Of a DNA stretch of 64,000 bases, positions 18,068 through 25,713 are shown piece by piece. Position 1 is the first letter of the stretch. Each line of letters begins with the position of its first letter. The stretch lies in assembly GCF_024053505.1 (NCBI RefSeq), contig NZ_JAMXQS010000009.1, positions 62,001-126,000 on the forward strand. The letters are read 5' to 3'. Under the pieces are notes generated by a model that saw only the letters and a program-made list of their open reading frames with translations, was not told the DNA's origin and made no database searches. This DNA is from Mesorhizobium liriopis (lineage in GTDB: Bacteria > Pseudomonadota > Alphaproteobacteria > Rhizobiales > Rhizobiaceae). The position numbers were made by a program, and so were the translations under genes.

Positions 18068-18583
18068 ATGAGCACCGCCGAAGCCGAAGCCGAAGCAGAC
18101 GTGGCCACAGCTGCTTCCATCACCATCGGCAAGCCAGCGCCCGAGCTCCGGGCGCTCTGGCTGCAGCCCGAAACCCAATCCCGGATATGGTCGCATTTCG
18201 CCGAGGTCACGCCATCGGGCGAGCAGGCCGCGGAATGGACCGCGCATGGGCCTGCGGGCGGCGAGTATCGCTGGCGGACCGCGGTGACCGACAGCGAGCC
18301 GGACCTTGTCCGCTGGGCCACGCAGGACGGTGCCGACGTGCCGAATGTCGGTGAGCTGAAGTTCCGGCCCGCTCCAGGCGATCGCGGCACGGAATTGCAC
18401 CTCGATGTCCGGTTCGATCCCCCGGGTGGTGCGATCGGGCAGGCCTTGAGCAAGCTCTTTCACATCGCCCCGCGCGAGATCGTGCGAACGGCTCTTTACA
18501 GGTTCCGCGCCCTCGCCCTCACCGGTGAAATCCCCACCACAGACCCTCAGCCCGCCGCCCGCAAGGGCGGTGAAGACCGCTAG
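18068..18583 (+). CDS. SRPBCC/cyclase-dehydrase-like protein
   Basis: The 171-residue product has a GAGGTGAAG ribosome site. After an Ala/Glu-rich N-terminus the fold pattern is that of the SRPBCC (START-like) superfamily, with alternating strands (EWTAHGPAGGEYRWRTAV, TELHLDVRFDPPGG) and a C-terminal helix (EIVRTALYRFRALALTGEIPT). Such domains bind hydrophobic ligands; no catalytic residue can be named. It lies 11 bases before the alcohol dehydrogenase at 18595 and is surely co-transcribed with it. Confidence 0.75.
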   Translation: MSTAEAEAEADVATAASITIGKPAPELRALWLQPETQSRIWSHFAEVTPSGEQAAEWTAHGPAGGEYRWRTAVTDSEPDLVRWATQDGADVPNVGELKFRPAPGDRGTELHLDVRFDPPGGAIGQALSKLFHIAPREIVRTALYRFRALALTGEIPTTDPQPAARKGGEDR

Positions 18584-18594
18584 GAGCTATCGGC

Positions 18595-19758
18595 ATGCGC
18601 GCGCTTTGCTGGAACGGCGTGAACGACCTTCGGGTCGAAACCGTCTCGGATCCCGAAATCCTCAACCCGAACGACGTGATCCTCAAGGTCCGGCTTTCGA
18701 CCACCTGCGGGTCGGACTTGCACCTGATCGACGGGCTCATCCCGACAATGCGGGAGGGCGATGTGCTCGGTCACGAATTCATGGGCGAGATCGTCGATGT
18801 CGGCCGCGACGTCACCAAGGTGGCGAAGGGCGAGCGCGTCGTCGTTCCCTCCTTCATTTCCTGCGGCAAGTGCTGGTACTGCCAGCACGACCTTTATTCG
18901 CTGTGCGACACGACCCACCCGAAGCCCGAGTTGCAGGAGCCGTTGCTGGGCTATCCGACCGCCGGCATCTACGCCTATTCGCATGCCTTTGGCGGTTATG
19001 CCGGCGCACATGCGGAATATGTCCGCGTGCCCTTTGCCGATACGGACTGCTTCAAGGTGCCGGACGGCGTTTCCGACGAAGCGGCCCTTTTCATCTCGGA
19101 TGCTGCGCCCACCGGTTTCATGGGAGCGGATTTCTGCGACATCCAGGGGGGTGACGTGATCGCCGTCTGGGGGTGTGGCGGCGTCGGCCTGATGGCGCAG
19201 CAGAGCGCGATGATCCTCGGCGCCGAACGGGTCATTGCCATCGACCGGTATCCCGAGCGGTTGGCTCAAGCCGAGGCGTTCGGCGCGATCCCGCTCGACT
19301 ACACGAAGGTGGACGTGATCGAGGCGCTGAACGAACTGACGGGCGGACGCGGGCCCGATGCCTGTATCGATGCCGTGGGCATGGAAGCGGGCGGTACGGG
19401 CCTTCAGCAGGCCTATGACCGGGTGAAGCAGGCCCTCTACCTCGAGACGGATCGCGGAGCCGCCCTGCGGCAGGCGATGCTCGCCGTGCGCAAGGGCGGA
19501 ACGCTTTCGATCCTCGGCGTCTACGGCCTGATGGACAAGTTTCCGCTCGGCCTGCTGATGAACAAGGGCGTCACCGTCAGAACCGCCCAGCAGCACGGCC
19601 AGGCCTATGTGCCGCGCCTGCTCGAGCACGCTCAGCGGGGCGAGCTGACGCCCGCCGCTCTGGCGACGCATCGCTTCTCCCTCGAGGAAAGCCCAACCGG
19701 CTACCACATGTTCAAGCACAAGGATGACGGCTGTCTGCGCGCGGTATTCGTGCCGTGA
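18595..19758 (+). CDS. Zinc-dependent alcohol dehydrogenase
   Basis: The product has 387 residues with an AGGAG site before ATG 18595. It carries the medium-chain dehydrogenase motifs STTCGSDLHLID, GHEFMGEIVDVG, a structural-zinc cysteine set CGKCWYCQHDLYSLC, and the NAD-binding loop AVWGCGGVGLMA near 196. It parallels the enzyme at 14706 in length and layout but differs in many residues, so the two are paralogues rather than a recent duplication. It is the second gene of an operon with the SRPBCC gene. Substrate unknown; alcohol or aldehyde detoxification under stress fits the setting. Confidence 0.9.
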   Translation: MRALCWNGVNDLRVETVSDPEILNPNDVILKVRLSTTCGSDLHLIDGLIPTMREGDVLGHEFMGEIVDVGRDVTKVAKGERVVVPSFISCGKCWYCQHDLYSLCDTTHPKPELQEPLLGYPTAGIYAYSHAFGGYAGAHAEYVRVPFADTDCFKVPDGVSDEAALFISDAAPTGFMGADFCDIQGGDVIAVWGCGGVGLMAQQSAMILGAERVIAIDRYPERLAQAEAFGAIPLDYTKVDVIEALNELTGGRGPDACIDAVGMEAGGTGLQQAYDRVKQALYLETDRGAALRQAMLAVRKGGTLSILGVYGLMDKFPLGLLMNKGVTVRTAQQHGQAYVPRLLEHAQRGELTPAALATHRFSLEESPTGYHMFKHKDDGCLRAVFVP

Positions 19759-19810
19759 ACGGCGCTGTGCGCGCAGCGGATCGCCGGCGTCGTGTTTTCG
19801 ACCCAAGTGG

Positions 19811-19861
19811 AAAAGGGCACCTTGCCCAGGGCAGCTCGTCAGCTGCCCCGTACGCCCTTTT
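19811..19861. terminator. Nested hairpin between convergent genes
   Basis: An outer pair AAAAGGGC/GCCCTTTT (19811-19818 and 19854-19861) encloses an inner perfect 8-base stem GGGCAGCT/AGCTGCCC with a CGTC loop (19829-19848). A-rich and T-rich outer arms fit a bidirectional intrinsic terminator, about 50 bases after the alcohol dehydrogenase stop and just past the stop of the small minus-strand gene at 19869. Confidence 0.65.
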
Positions 19862-19868
19862 CGCGGGC

Positions 19869-20081
19869 TTACGCTTTTTCAGCCACCGCCGATCGCTCGA
19901 CCTTGGCGCGAAACAGATGCAAGCGGTCGCGCAATGGCCGGAGATCCAGTTTAGGCAGCTCTTCGTCCTGTAGACGGAGAGCTGCTATGCTCGCATCGTG
20001 AGCCGCCAATTCCGCTGACAGCCGTGCGATCTCCTCGCGCCAGAACCCGATTTTTTCTTGGTTTTCCACGGAAGCCCTCAC
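19869..20081 (-). CDS. Small coiled-coil protein, hypothetical
   Basis: The product has up to 70 residues. It starts with GTG at 20081 or, better, GTG 20069 behind AGGG. The sequence is heptad-like and charged (FWREEIARLSAELAAHDASI and LRPLRDRLHLFRAKVE), consistent with a short helical coiled coil. No family is recognised. The hairpin directly downstream supports a real transcription unit, but its small size leaves doubt. Confidence 0.45.
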   Translation of the reverse strand: MRASVENQEKIGFWREEIARLSAELAAHDASIAALRLQDEELPKLDLRPLRDRLHLFRAKVERSAVAEKA

Positions 20082-20183
20082 TTCTCACGAATCGAAAATG
20101 GATCTGGGTGTGCCAGCCTGTGGCTGCGCACGCTGAAAAGCGGCGGCCGCCCCGTATCGGAGCATAGGCCGCCGCTCAGGCAA

Positions 20184-20609
20184 TCAGTTGTTTTCCACGC
20201 TTACGCCGCTGTTGCTTTTCACCGGCTTCTGGCCCGGCACATGGGACATGCTGCGCGTGTCGCTCGACAGTTCGCCGTTTTTCACGGTGGTTTTGGTCTT
20301 GGATTTGGAGAACGTGCCCTTGTCGTTCGCCATCGCCTTCGACTGCGCCTTCAGCATGTTCGGATTGGTGACGATCTTGGTGTCGCTCTTCGCCTTGCCG
20401 TCGACCGTTGCCGCGCTGCCTGCCGAGCCGATCGACGAGGCCGTGTTTCCGGCACCATCCGTCGAGGTGCCGCCGGTGCCGAGCGTCGAGGCGGAGGTGC
20501 CGCCAGCCGCCGCCGAGCCGCCGCTGCCGACCGTGGACGAGGTTTGCGCCGCGGCCGGCAACGCCGCGCCCAGCGTCAGGGCAAGCAGAATGCCAAGATG
20601 TCTTTTCAT
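20184..20609 (-). CDS. Small secreted Ser/Gly/Thr-rich protein
   Basis: The product has 141 residues from ATG 20609. Its signal peptide, MKRHLGILLALTLGAALPAAAQ, is cut after AQ. The mature N-terminal half has motifs SSTVGSGGSAA, ASTLGTGGTS and ASSIGSAGSAA, single degenerate copies of the repeat unit of the protein at 21103. The C-terminal half is basic and Ser/Thr/Lys-rich (SKSKTKTTVKNGELSS). Function is unknown. It starts 10 bases after the stop of the gene at 20620, so these two are one operon. Confidence 0.72.
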   Translation of the reverse strand: MKRHLGILLALTLGAALPAAAQTSSTVGSGGSAAAGGTSASTLGTGGTSTDGAGNTASSIGSAGSAATVDGKAKSDTKIVTNPNMLKAQSKAMANDKGTFSKSKTKTTVKNGELSSDTRSMSHVPGQKPVKSNSGVSVENN

Positions 20610-20619
20610 GATCGTGCTC

Positions 20620-21018
20620 CTAGCGTGTGATGGTGACGCAGCTGCCGGTTCCGCTTCCCGCGCTCGCACTGCCGCCCGGACCCGAGGCGCTGCTGGATGC
20701 GGCCGAGGATGAACCATTGCCGGACGAGTGGACGGTGACGCCATTGCTGTCGGTGGTGGTGGTCGTGGTTCGGCCGCCCTCTTGCGTGATCGTCGTGTTG
20801 CCCGTCCGGGTCTGCCCGGAAACGACACCGCCGCCGGCGGTCACGCTGCTCGATACGCCCCCGCCACTGTCTGTATGGGACTCGATCGAACGAGTGGTCG
20901 TATTCCCCTGATCGTCCACGCAACGCTCGGTTGTTTCGGCGTCGGCTAGCGCGGTCGAGAAGGCGAGAATAATGGCGAGCGTTCCCCCAAGCCGAAACGC
21001 ATGTTTGAACCGCATCAT
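20620..21018 (-). CDS. Small secreted Thr/Ser/Gly-rich protein
   Basis: The product has 132 residues; the ATG at 21018 or 21015 follows a GGAGG site. A signal peptide ends around ALADA (residue 27). The mature part begins ETTERCVDDQGNTTTR, then runs of Thr and of Ser/Gly, and ends GTGSCVTITR, so two cysteines bracket a low-complexity stretch and might form a disulfide. No catalytic motif is seen. It is transcribed with the 20184 gene, and a hairpin separates it from the repeat protein upstream. Confidence 0.68.
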   Translation of the reverse strand: MMRFKHAFRLGGTLAIILAFSTALADAETTERCVDDQGNTTTRSIESHTDSGGGVSSSVTAGGGVVSGQTRTGNTTITQEGGRTTTTTTDSNGVTVHSSGNGSSSAASSSASGPGGSASAGSGTGSCVTITR

Positions 21019-21040
21019 GAGAGCCTCCGTTTAAGGAAGG

Positions 21041-21060
21041 GCCGGCCCTTGCGGGCCGGC
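21041..21060 (-). terminator. Hairpin after the 21103 repeat-protein gene
   Basis: GCCGGCCC-TTGC-GGGCCGGC is a perfect 8-base stem 43 bases after the stop of the repeat-protein gene, followed on the minus strand by a pyrimidine-rich CCTTCCTT. It probably reduces read-through into the next secreted-protein gene. Confidence 0.5.
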
Positions 21061-21102
21061 ACAACAGGATCGATCGTGAATGCCGGGATCAAACCCGCCG
21101 CT

Positions 21103-21759
21103 TCACTTGTTCTCGCTGCTGTTCTTCTGCTTGTCCTTTTTGCCGTGCTGCTTGCGCATTTCCTCGCCCTTGCCCTTGCCTCCGGCAGCCGAGCCTGCGG
21201 TGCCGACGGACGAGGTCGCGTCACCGTTGCCGGCCGAGGTGCCGCCAGTGCCGAGCGTGGAGGCTGAGCCCGACCCATCGCCGCTGCCTGCGGCCGAGCC
21301 GCCCGTTCCGACCGACGAGGAAGACGTTCCGCCACCAGCCGAGGTGCCGCCAGTGCCGAGCGTCGAAGCCGAGCCCGAGCCGTCGCCGCTGCCCGCAGCC
21401 GAGCCGCCCGTGCCGACGGATGATGAGGAGGTGCCGCCGCCTGCGGACGTGCCGCCCGTACCCAGCGTCGAGGCCGAGCCGGAGCCGTCGCCGCTGCCCG
21501 CAGCCGAACCGCCCGTACCGACGGATGACGAAGAGGTGCCGCCGCCAGCCGAGGTGCCGCCGGTGCCGAGCGTCGAGGCCGAGCCCGAACCGCTACCGCT
21601 GCCTGCGGCCGAGCCACCGGTGCCGACAGTGCTCGACGAAGTGCCGTCCTGGATCACCGTGCCACCTGTGCCCACCGTGGAGGACGACTGGGCGTAGGCA
21701 CCGAGTGCCGTGCTCGAAAGCAGGAGGGCTGCGATGATGGATTTGTTCATGACGTTCAT
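21103..21759 (-). CDS. Secreted tandem-repeat Gly/Ser/Thr protein
   Basis: The product has 218 residues behind a strong AAGGAGATGAAGC start context. A signal peptide (about 1-23, ending AYAQ) precedes four 35-residue repeats at residues 40-179. Each repeat carries SSSSVGTGGSAAGSG and SASTLGTGGTSAGGG. The C-terminus is a short basic tail (KQHGKKDKQKN). No hydrophobic anchor or sorting signal is seen after the repeats. Low complexity and regular repeats suggest an extended extracellular or periplasmic polymer-like protein. A perfect EcfG-type promoter lies upstream at 22112-22136, pointing to stress-induced expression. Confidence 0.75.
   Translation of the reverse strand: MNVMNKSIIAALLLSSTALGAYAQSSSTVGTGGTVIQDGTSSSTVGTGGSAAGSGSGSGSASTLGTGGTSAGGGTSSSSVGTGGSAAGSGDGSGSASTLGTGGTSAGGGTSSSSVGTGGSAAGSGDGSGSASTLGTGGTSAGGGTSSSSVGTGGSAAGSGDGSGSASTLGTGGTSAGNGDATSSVGTAGSAAGGKGKGEEMRKQHGKKDKQKNSSENK
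21223..21642. repeat. Four 105-bp in-frame tandem repeats
   Basis: The coding repeats of the 21103 gene are 420 bases long, exactly 4 x 105. The middle two units are identical at protein level. Differences between copies are mostly third-position changes with one Ser/Asp swap in the first unit and a divergent end in the last. Confidence 0.85.
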
Positions 21760-22405
21760 GCTTCATCTCCTTGGATGTTTGACTGACCTTTGAACGGTCC
21801 ATGCTATGCGACACCGTCCCGCCCGAAGACGTAGGGACAGCCATGCACCGGACGTGATGACGGTCCGGCACAACTCGCGGTGCGAACGGCGTTTCAAGCG
21901 TGGCCGAGAACCATTCACGTTGGAGCAGAAGCCCGAGTGGAAAGGACTCGGCGGCCTGTGGCCGCTCCAGTTCTGATGATCTCACATGTTTTCTGCTTGC
22001 CGCGACGTTTGGATATCGTCTTGAAAGCCTTCACATGGAGATCGATCGGATCTGAGCTTTGGAAATTCTTACGTGAGACTTTTTTGACCTGTTTCCATTG
22101 CCGGAGCGAACAACGGCATCTGCCAGACGCCGTTCCGGGATGGGCCCTTTGCCTTGATGTGACGGTCCAAGGTCGCGACAGGATGGGTCTTAGGTCCGGC
22201 GTGTCTTGCCATGAATGGACGGCATTTAATTATCGTCGCAGACATGCTGCTGCGCAAACGCTATCGGATGTCGCCACCTTCGAAGCGTTTCGACGCCTGC
22301 GATATGAGGCTCGATACTGGTAAAGGCCGGACGCGCGATGGATTTGCCATCAATAAGGCACGCTCGTGCCTGATCGGCTGAGTGGATGACGATTGGGAGA
22401 TTGCG
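21760..22405. other. Long AT-richer spacer with EcfG-type promoter
   Basis: No convincing gene fills these 646 bases. Base composition is lower in G+C than the surroundings, especially 22000-22100 and 22200-22320. The minus-strand EcfG-type promoter at 22112-22136 would give a leader of about 350 bases before the repeat-protein start at 21759. An open plus-strand frame (21880-22323) lacks a ribosome site and recognisable content. Confidence 0.55.
22112..22136 (-). promoter_or_regulatory. Perfect EcfG-type (general stress sigma factor) promoter
   Basis: On the minus strand GGAAC (22132-22136), N16, CGTT (22112-22115) matches the alphaproteobacterial EcfG consensus exactly. It reads toward the repeat-protein gene at 21759. 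Confidence 0.65.
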
Positions 22406-23002
22406 ATGCCGTCACGTCGCAGATTGCTGACCACCTGTTTTCAGACCGCCATTCTTGCTCTGCTGCCTGTCCGGATCGGCTGGCAGGCGGACGGTCCCGT
22501 TCTGGAGCCGCAATCCGCCGAAGCGAAAGGCGGCAATGGTGGTGGCAATGGTAACGGTGGCGGAAATGGGGGTGGCAACGGTAACGGTGGCGGAAATGGG
22601 GGTGGCAACGGCAACGGTGGCGGCAACGGTGGCGGCAATGGGGGCGGCAACGGTAACGGCGGTGGCAACGGCAATGGTAACGGTGGCAAGGGCAACGGCA
22701 ACGGAAATGGAGGCAATGGAAACGGCAATGGTGCCGGCGGGCGGGTCCGTGGCAATGACGCCGGGACATCCAGTCAGAGCACGAACGGAAAGGCTCGAAG
22801 CGACGCCGTTTCCGCCGAGACGTCTCCAGACGCGATACGCTCCGCTCCGATCGGCAAGCTTGCTGTCGAGCTGCGTCACCGGAACGGCGTTCAGGAAAGG
22901 ATAGCGAACGGCCGCTACGAGATGCGCGATGCGCGTGGCCGTACGATCATCAATCGACGTGCGATGGATGCCGACCGAAAGCGCTTTCTCGGCACGAGGT
23001 AG
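22406..23002 (+). CDS. Secreted Gly/Asn-repeat protein with conserved C-terminal tail
   Basis: The product has 198 residues from ATG 22406, with GGGAG upstream. The N-terminus has paired arginines (SRRRLLTTC) before a moderate hydrophobic stretch, so export is likely, possibly as a lipoprotein-like or Tat-like signal. Residues about 40-115 are Gly-Asn repeats (GGGNGNGGGNGGG). The remaining 80 residues are of normal complexity, ending in LAVELRHRNGVQERIANGRY and a REL-rich basic tail that may be the functional domain. No family is recognised. It follows the other secreted repeat proteins and precedes the two-component system on the opposite strand. Confidence 0.7.
   Translation: MPSRRRLLTTCFQTAILALLPVRIGWQADGPVLEPQSAEAKGGNGGGNGNGGGNGGGNGNGGGNGGGNGNGGGNGGGNGGGNGNGGGNGNGNGGKGNGNGNGGNGNGNGAGGRVRGNDAGTSSQSTNGKARSDAVSAETSPDAIRSAPIGKLAVELRHRNGVQERIANGRYEMRDARGRTIINRRAMDADRKRFLGTR
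22531..22620. repeat. Three 30-bp tandem repeats encoding Gly/Asn blocks
   Basis: Units at 22561-22590 and 22591-22620 differ at one base; 22531-22560 is a more diverged copy. They lie inside the 22406 gene and are in frame. Confidence 0.75.
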
Positions 23003-23049
23003 AACCGATCAGAGTGTTGGAATCTCGTCCCGGCGCAGGGCTGTCGACG

Positions 23050-23739
23050 TCATCCGCCCCAAGAGGGGTTTTCGGCCCCAACTCCGCCGATCTTCTTCTG
23101 CTGCGCGTCGCGCAGCATCATCGCGGCCTCGGTGCGATTGGCCACGGAAAGCTTGGTCATGATCCGCGACATGTGATGCTTGATCGTCTTTTCCGCGAGA
23201 TCGAGCGTCAAACCGATGCGTTTGTTGCTCATTCCTGAGGCGACGAGCGTCAGAACCTCCCGCTCGCGCTCGGTCAATCCGCGCAGCGGGTCGCGCGCGT
23301 CGCTCGTCGCGTCAGGCGTCGAAAGGGCCGTCAGCAGCCGGGCAGACAGCGCTGGCGAAACATATTGCTCGCCTCCGTCGATGGCGCGGATGATATCCGC
23401 GAGACTGCGCGCGCCGACGCCCTTGAGCACATAGCCGCTGGCACCGGCCTTCAGCGCCCGCATGAGGTCTTCCCTGTCCTCGGACACCGTCAGCATGACG
23501 ATCTTCTGGTTGGGGTTCCTGGCCATCAGTTCGGTGATGACGTTCAGCCCCCCGCCGGGAAGCGAGATATCGAGGAGAACGATCTGAGGCTCTTCGTCGG
23601 CGACGATACGAAGCGCATCATCCGTCGTGGAGCCTTCCCCTACGATCTGGAACCCGCCGATCTCGCTGAGGCTGCGGGTCACGCCTTCCCTGTACAAGGG
23701 ATGGTCGTCGATCACAGCGATCCTGATCATCGATGTCAT
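23050..23739 (-). CDS. NarL/LuxR-family response regulator
   Basis: The 229-residue product has a complete receiver: acidic pair D11-D12, phospho-acceptor D57 in LLDISLPGGG, the TVSED switch threonine and the GYVLKG lysine. It is followed by a LuxR-type helix-turn-helix at about 155-215 (LTEREREVLTLVASG, NKRIGLTLDLAEKTIKHHM). It overlaps the end of the sensor kinase gene by 4 bases, so they form a pair. Likely targets include nearby genes, by position only. Confidence 0.93.
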   Translation of the reverse strand: MTSMIRIAVIDDHPLYREGVTRSLSEIGGFQIVGEGSTTDDALRIVADEEPQIVLLDISLPGGGLNVITELMARNPNQKIVMLTVSEDREDLMRALKAGASGYVLKGVGARSLADIIRAIDGGEQYVSPALSARLLTALSTPDATSDARDPLRGLTEREREVLTLVASGMSNKRIGLTLDLAEKTIKHHMSRIMTKLSVANRTEAAMMLRDAQQKKIGGVGAENPSWGG

Positions 23740-25160
23740 CCCAGTCCCGAATTTTTCTTCGACAAACTCATCCGGACGATCGTACCGTTTGCTGATGAAT
23801 CCACGCTGAACTGGCCGCCGAGGCTCTCGACCCGGTCTTGCAGCCCCGCCAGCCCCAGCCCATGGGATGGCTCGGGTGGCGTGGCGAATCCGGGGCCCGC
23901 GTCGGAAACTTCAATCACCAGTTCGCTGTTGTGTATCGATGCCGCGACGCGCTGATCAATGCCACCACCATGGCGGTAGCCGTTGTTCAGCGTTTCTTGC
24001 GCAAAGCGGTAAATGCAAGTCTTCTCGGATGATGACAATTCAAAATCTTCGGCGGGTAGAGACAGGGCAACCGGCGCGTTCGTGCGTTGCTGGTGCGCGC
24101 GTGCGGCGGTCTTGAGGATGTCACTGAGGCTTGCGGCTTCCACTTGAGGCAGAACCAGGCCGTGGCTGATCGTCCTGATCTCGGCCATGGCGTCATCCAG
24201 GCTGGTCTTGATGGCCTGTATTTCCTTGTCGCGCCTCGCGTCTTCGACCGTGGGTTCGGTCAGAAGCGGGCTCTCGAGACGAAGGGACGCGAAAGCGATC
24301 AGTTGTGCCGGGCCGTCATGCAGATCGGCGCCCACCCGCCTGAGGTGGCTTTCGTTCAAGGCCGAGACGCGCTCGGACGCTTGCCGTGCCTTCAGACGCA
24401 GGGCTTCGTTCTGCGACAACAGTCTGGAGAGCTCCGCCACGCGGGCGGAAAGCGACAGGCGTTGCGTGTCGATCATGCGGCTTCCGCGAAGCACGATGGC
24501 CGACAGGACAACGAAGAAGACGAGCGTCAAACCGACGACGGCGAACAGGCTCCACAACTGCGCGCGCAACAGTGTCCTCTCCAGCCCTTCGGCGATCTCG
24601 TAGAATTCCGATACGGCGACGACTTCACCGGACCAGGGCTGGCGGATGGGATTGTAGATTTCCAAGAGCGGTCTTCCGCTGCTCTTCTCCTTTTGGCTTT
24701 CAGGATCCTCCGCTCGCTCGAACTGGGCGACGACCGTGCCATCAAAGGCGTCCCGCAGCTTTGAATTCACGGGGAAGCGACGCCCGGTCAGTTCCTTGTC
24801 GCTGGAATAGATGATCCGCCCATCCCGGTCCCAGAGCCGAAACGACATGAGTCTTTCACCCAGCGCGCCCTGGCCCAGCGTTTCGTCAAGGGCACGAATG
24901 TCCGTGTCTCCGAACTGGCCTTTCTCCTGCATGTTCGGCAGAAGCGGAGCGATCACGCTGTCCACGTAAAGTGCTGTCGTCGCGCCGGCATTGTAGGTCA
25001 CGGCCGCCTCGATGAGCCGCGTGACGATGAAGCCGGCAAGGATCATCGCCGCGAGCGACGCCGCCCCACCCGCAAGCAGGAACTGCTTCGCCAAGGAGAG
25101 CTTCATCCAGCGTCTTTGGGCAGAGCGCCAAATCGGGGAGATCGGACCGGGGCGTCTCAC
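23736..25160 (-). CDS. Membrane sensor histidine kinase, NarX/HisKA_3 type
   Basis: The product has 474 residues. The GTG at 25160 is preceded by GGAAGG; an internal ATG at 25106 is a weaker alternative. A transmembrane segment at about 25-48 and another near 210-232 bracket a periplasmic sensor region. The phospho-acceptor histidine is in DLHDGPAQ (about H280). The ATP-binding domain has an N-box-like QETLNNGYRHGGG, a DAGPGF G1 box and GLGLAGLQDRV. The signal is unknown. It is the partner of the response regulator it overlaps. Confidence 0.92.
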   Translation of the reverse strand: MRRPGPISPIWRSAQRRWMKLSLAKQFLLAGGAASLAAMILAGFIVTRLIEAAVTYNAGATTALYVDSVIAPLLPNMQEKGQFGDTDIRALDETLGQGALGERLMSFRLWDRDGRIIYSSDKELTGRRFPVNSKLRDAFDGTVVAQFERAEDPESQKEKSSGRPLLEIYNPIRQPWSGEVVAVSEFYEIAEGLERTLLRAQLWSLFAVVGLTLVFFVVLSAIVLRGSRMIDTQRLSLSARVAELSRLLSQNEALRLKARQASERVSALNESHLRRVGADLHDGPAQLIAFASLRLESPLLTEPTVEDARRDKEIQAIKTSLDDAMAEIRTISHGLVLPQVEAASLSDILKTAARAHQQRTNAPVALSLPAEDFELSSSEKTCIYRFAQETLNNGYRHGGGIDQRVAASIHNSELVIEVSDAGPGFATPPEPSHGLGLAGLQDRVESLGGQFSVDSSANGTIVRMSLSKKNSGLG

Positions 25161-25482
25161 ATCAGCCTTCCGTGAGGCGGCACAGTCAATGGCAGTGCGC
25201 GTAGCCGCGTTGCCGCATGGTTGGTTTCGCCCGCGCTTTCACCGTTGTGACCGTCGAGGCCCGTGATGCGAAAGAGTGCGGCAGAAAGGTTCATTCGATA
25301 TGCAATATCTCGAATGCCGCCTGAAACAAGTCTTTGCCGGCTAAGTTATGATACAAATAGACCAGGAGCGGCCTTGCGGCCATCTCCTGGTCTGGGCCCG
25401 AATGGAAGGGACGGGGCATTCGGGTTTCAGAGACCGCCTCGTCGGCGGAAACCTTTATCGCGACCTGGCCGTCGAACCGACC
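25161..25482. other. Intergenic region, no gene seen
   Basis: These 322 bases hold the hairpin at 25360-25392 and the kinase promoter. An imperfect palindrome CATTCGATAT/ATATCTCGAATG lies near 25292-25316 and may be a regulatory site. No RNA gene is apparent. Confidence 0.5.
25360..25392 (-). terminator. Terminator hairpin after the 25483 gene
   Basis: GACCAGGAG and CTCCTGGTC form a 9-base perfect stem, extended by an inner CGGCC/GGCC pairing. On the minus strand it is followed by a TATTTGT tract, 90 bases after the stop of the small membrane protein gene. Confidence 0.6.
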
Positions 25483-25695
25483 TTAGTTGCTCGCACCACC
25501 GGCTGCCGGAGGCTTCGGCGCGTCGATCTTCACATTGACATCGGTGCCGCCACCGCCACCGCCGCCTCTCACAAGGTCGAGCCCACCAAAGAACAGGAAG
25601 GCGCCGATCACCAGCGCCAGGATGAATATGGCAACCGCCCAGCCGGCACTGCTGCCATTATCCGTCGTCACGATCGTCGTACGGTCTTCACTCAT
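25483..25695 (-). CDS. Small single-pass membrane protein
   Basis: The product has 70 residues: a polar N-terminus (MSEDRTTIVTTDNG), one transmembrane helix at about 18-42 (AVAIFILALVIGAFLFFGG), a seven-glycine run and an acidic/proline tail ending PPAAGGASN. Proteins of this layout are common and uncharacterised in Rhizobiales. The tail is probably periplasmic or surface-facing. It starts 18 bases from the next gene's stop on the same strand, so the two may be co-transcribed. Confidence 0.75.
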   Translation of the reverse strand: MSEDRTTIVTTDNGSSAGWAVAIFILALVIGAFLFFGGLDLVRGGGGGGGTDVNVKIDAPKPPAAGGASN

Positions 25696-25713
25696 GAACC
25701 CCTGATCCTTTCG

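Noticed and set aside
21880-22323. 147-codon open frame in the spacer before the Gly/Asn protein
   Set aside because: It has no ribosome site, its composition is erratic, and a promoter consensus runs through it on the other strand.
21223-22620. Possible CRISPR-like repeats
   Set aside because: The 105-base and 30-base repeats are contiguous, in frame and coding, with no spacers between units.
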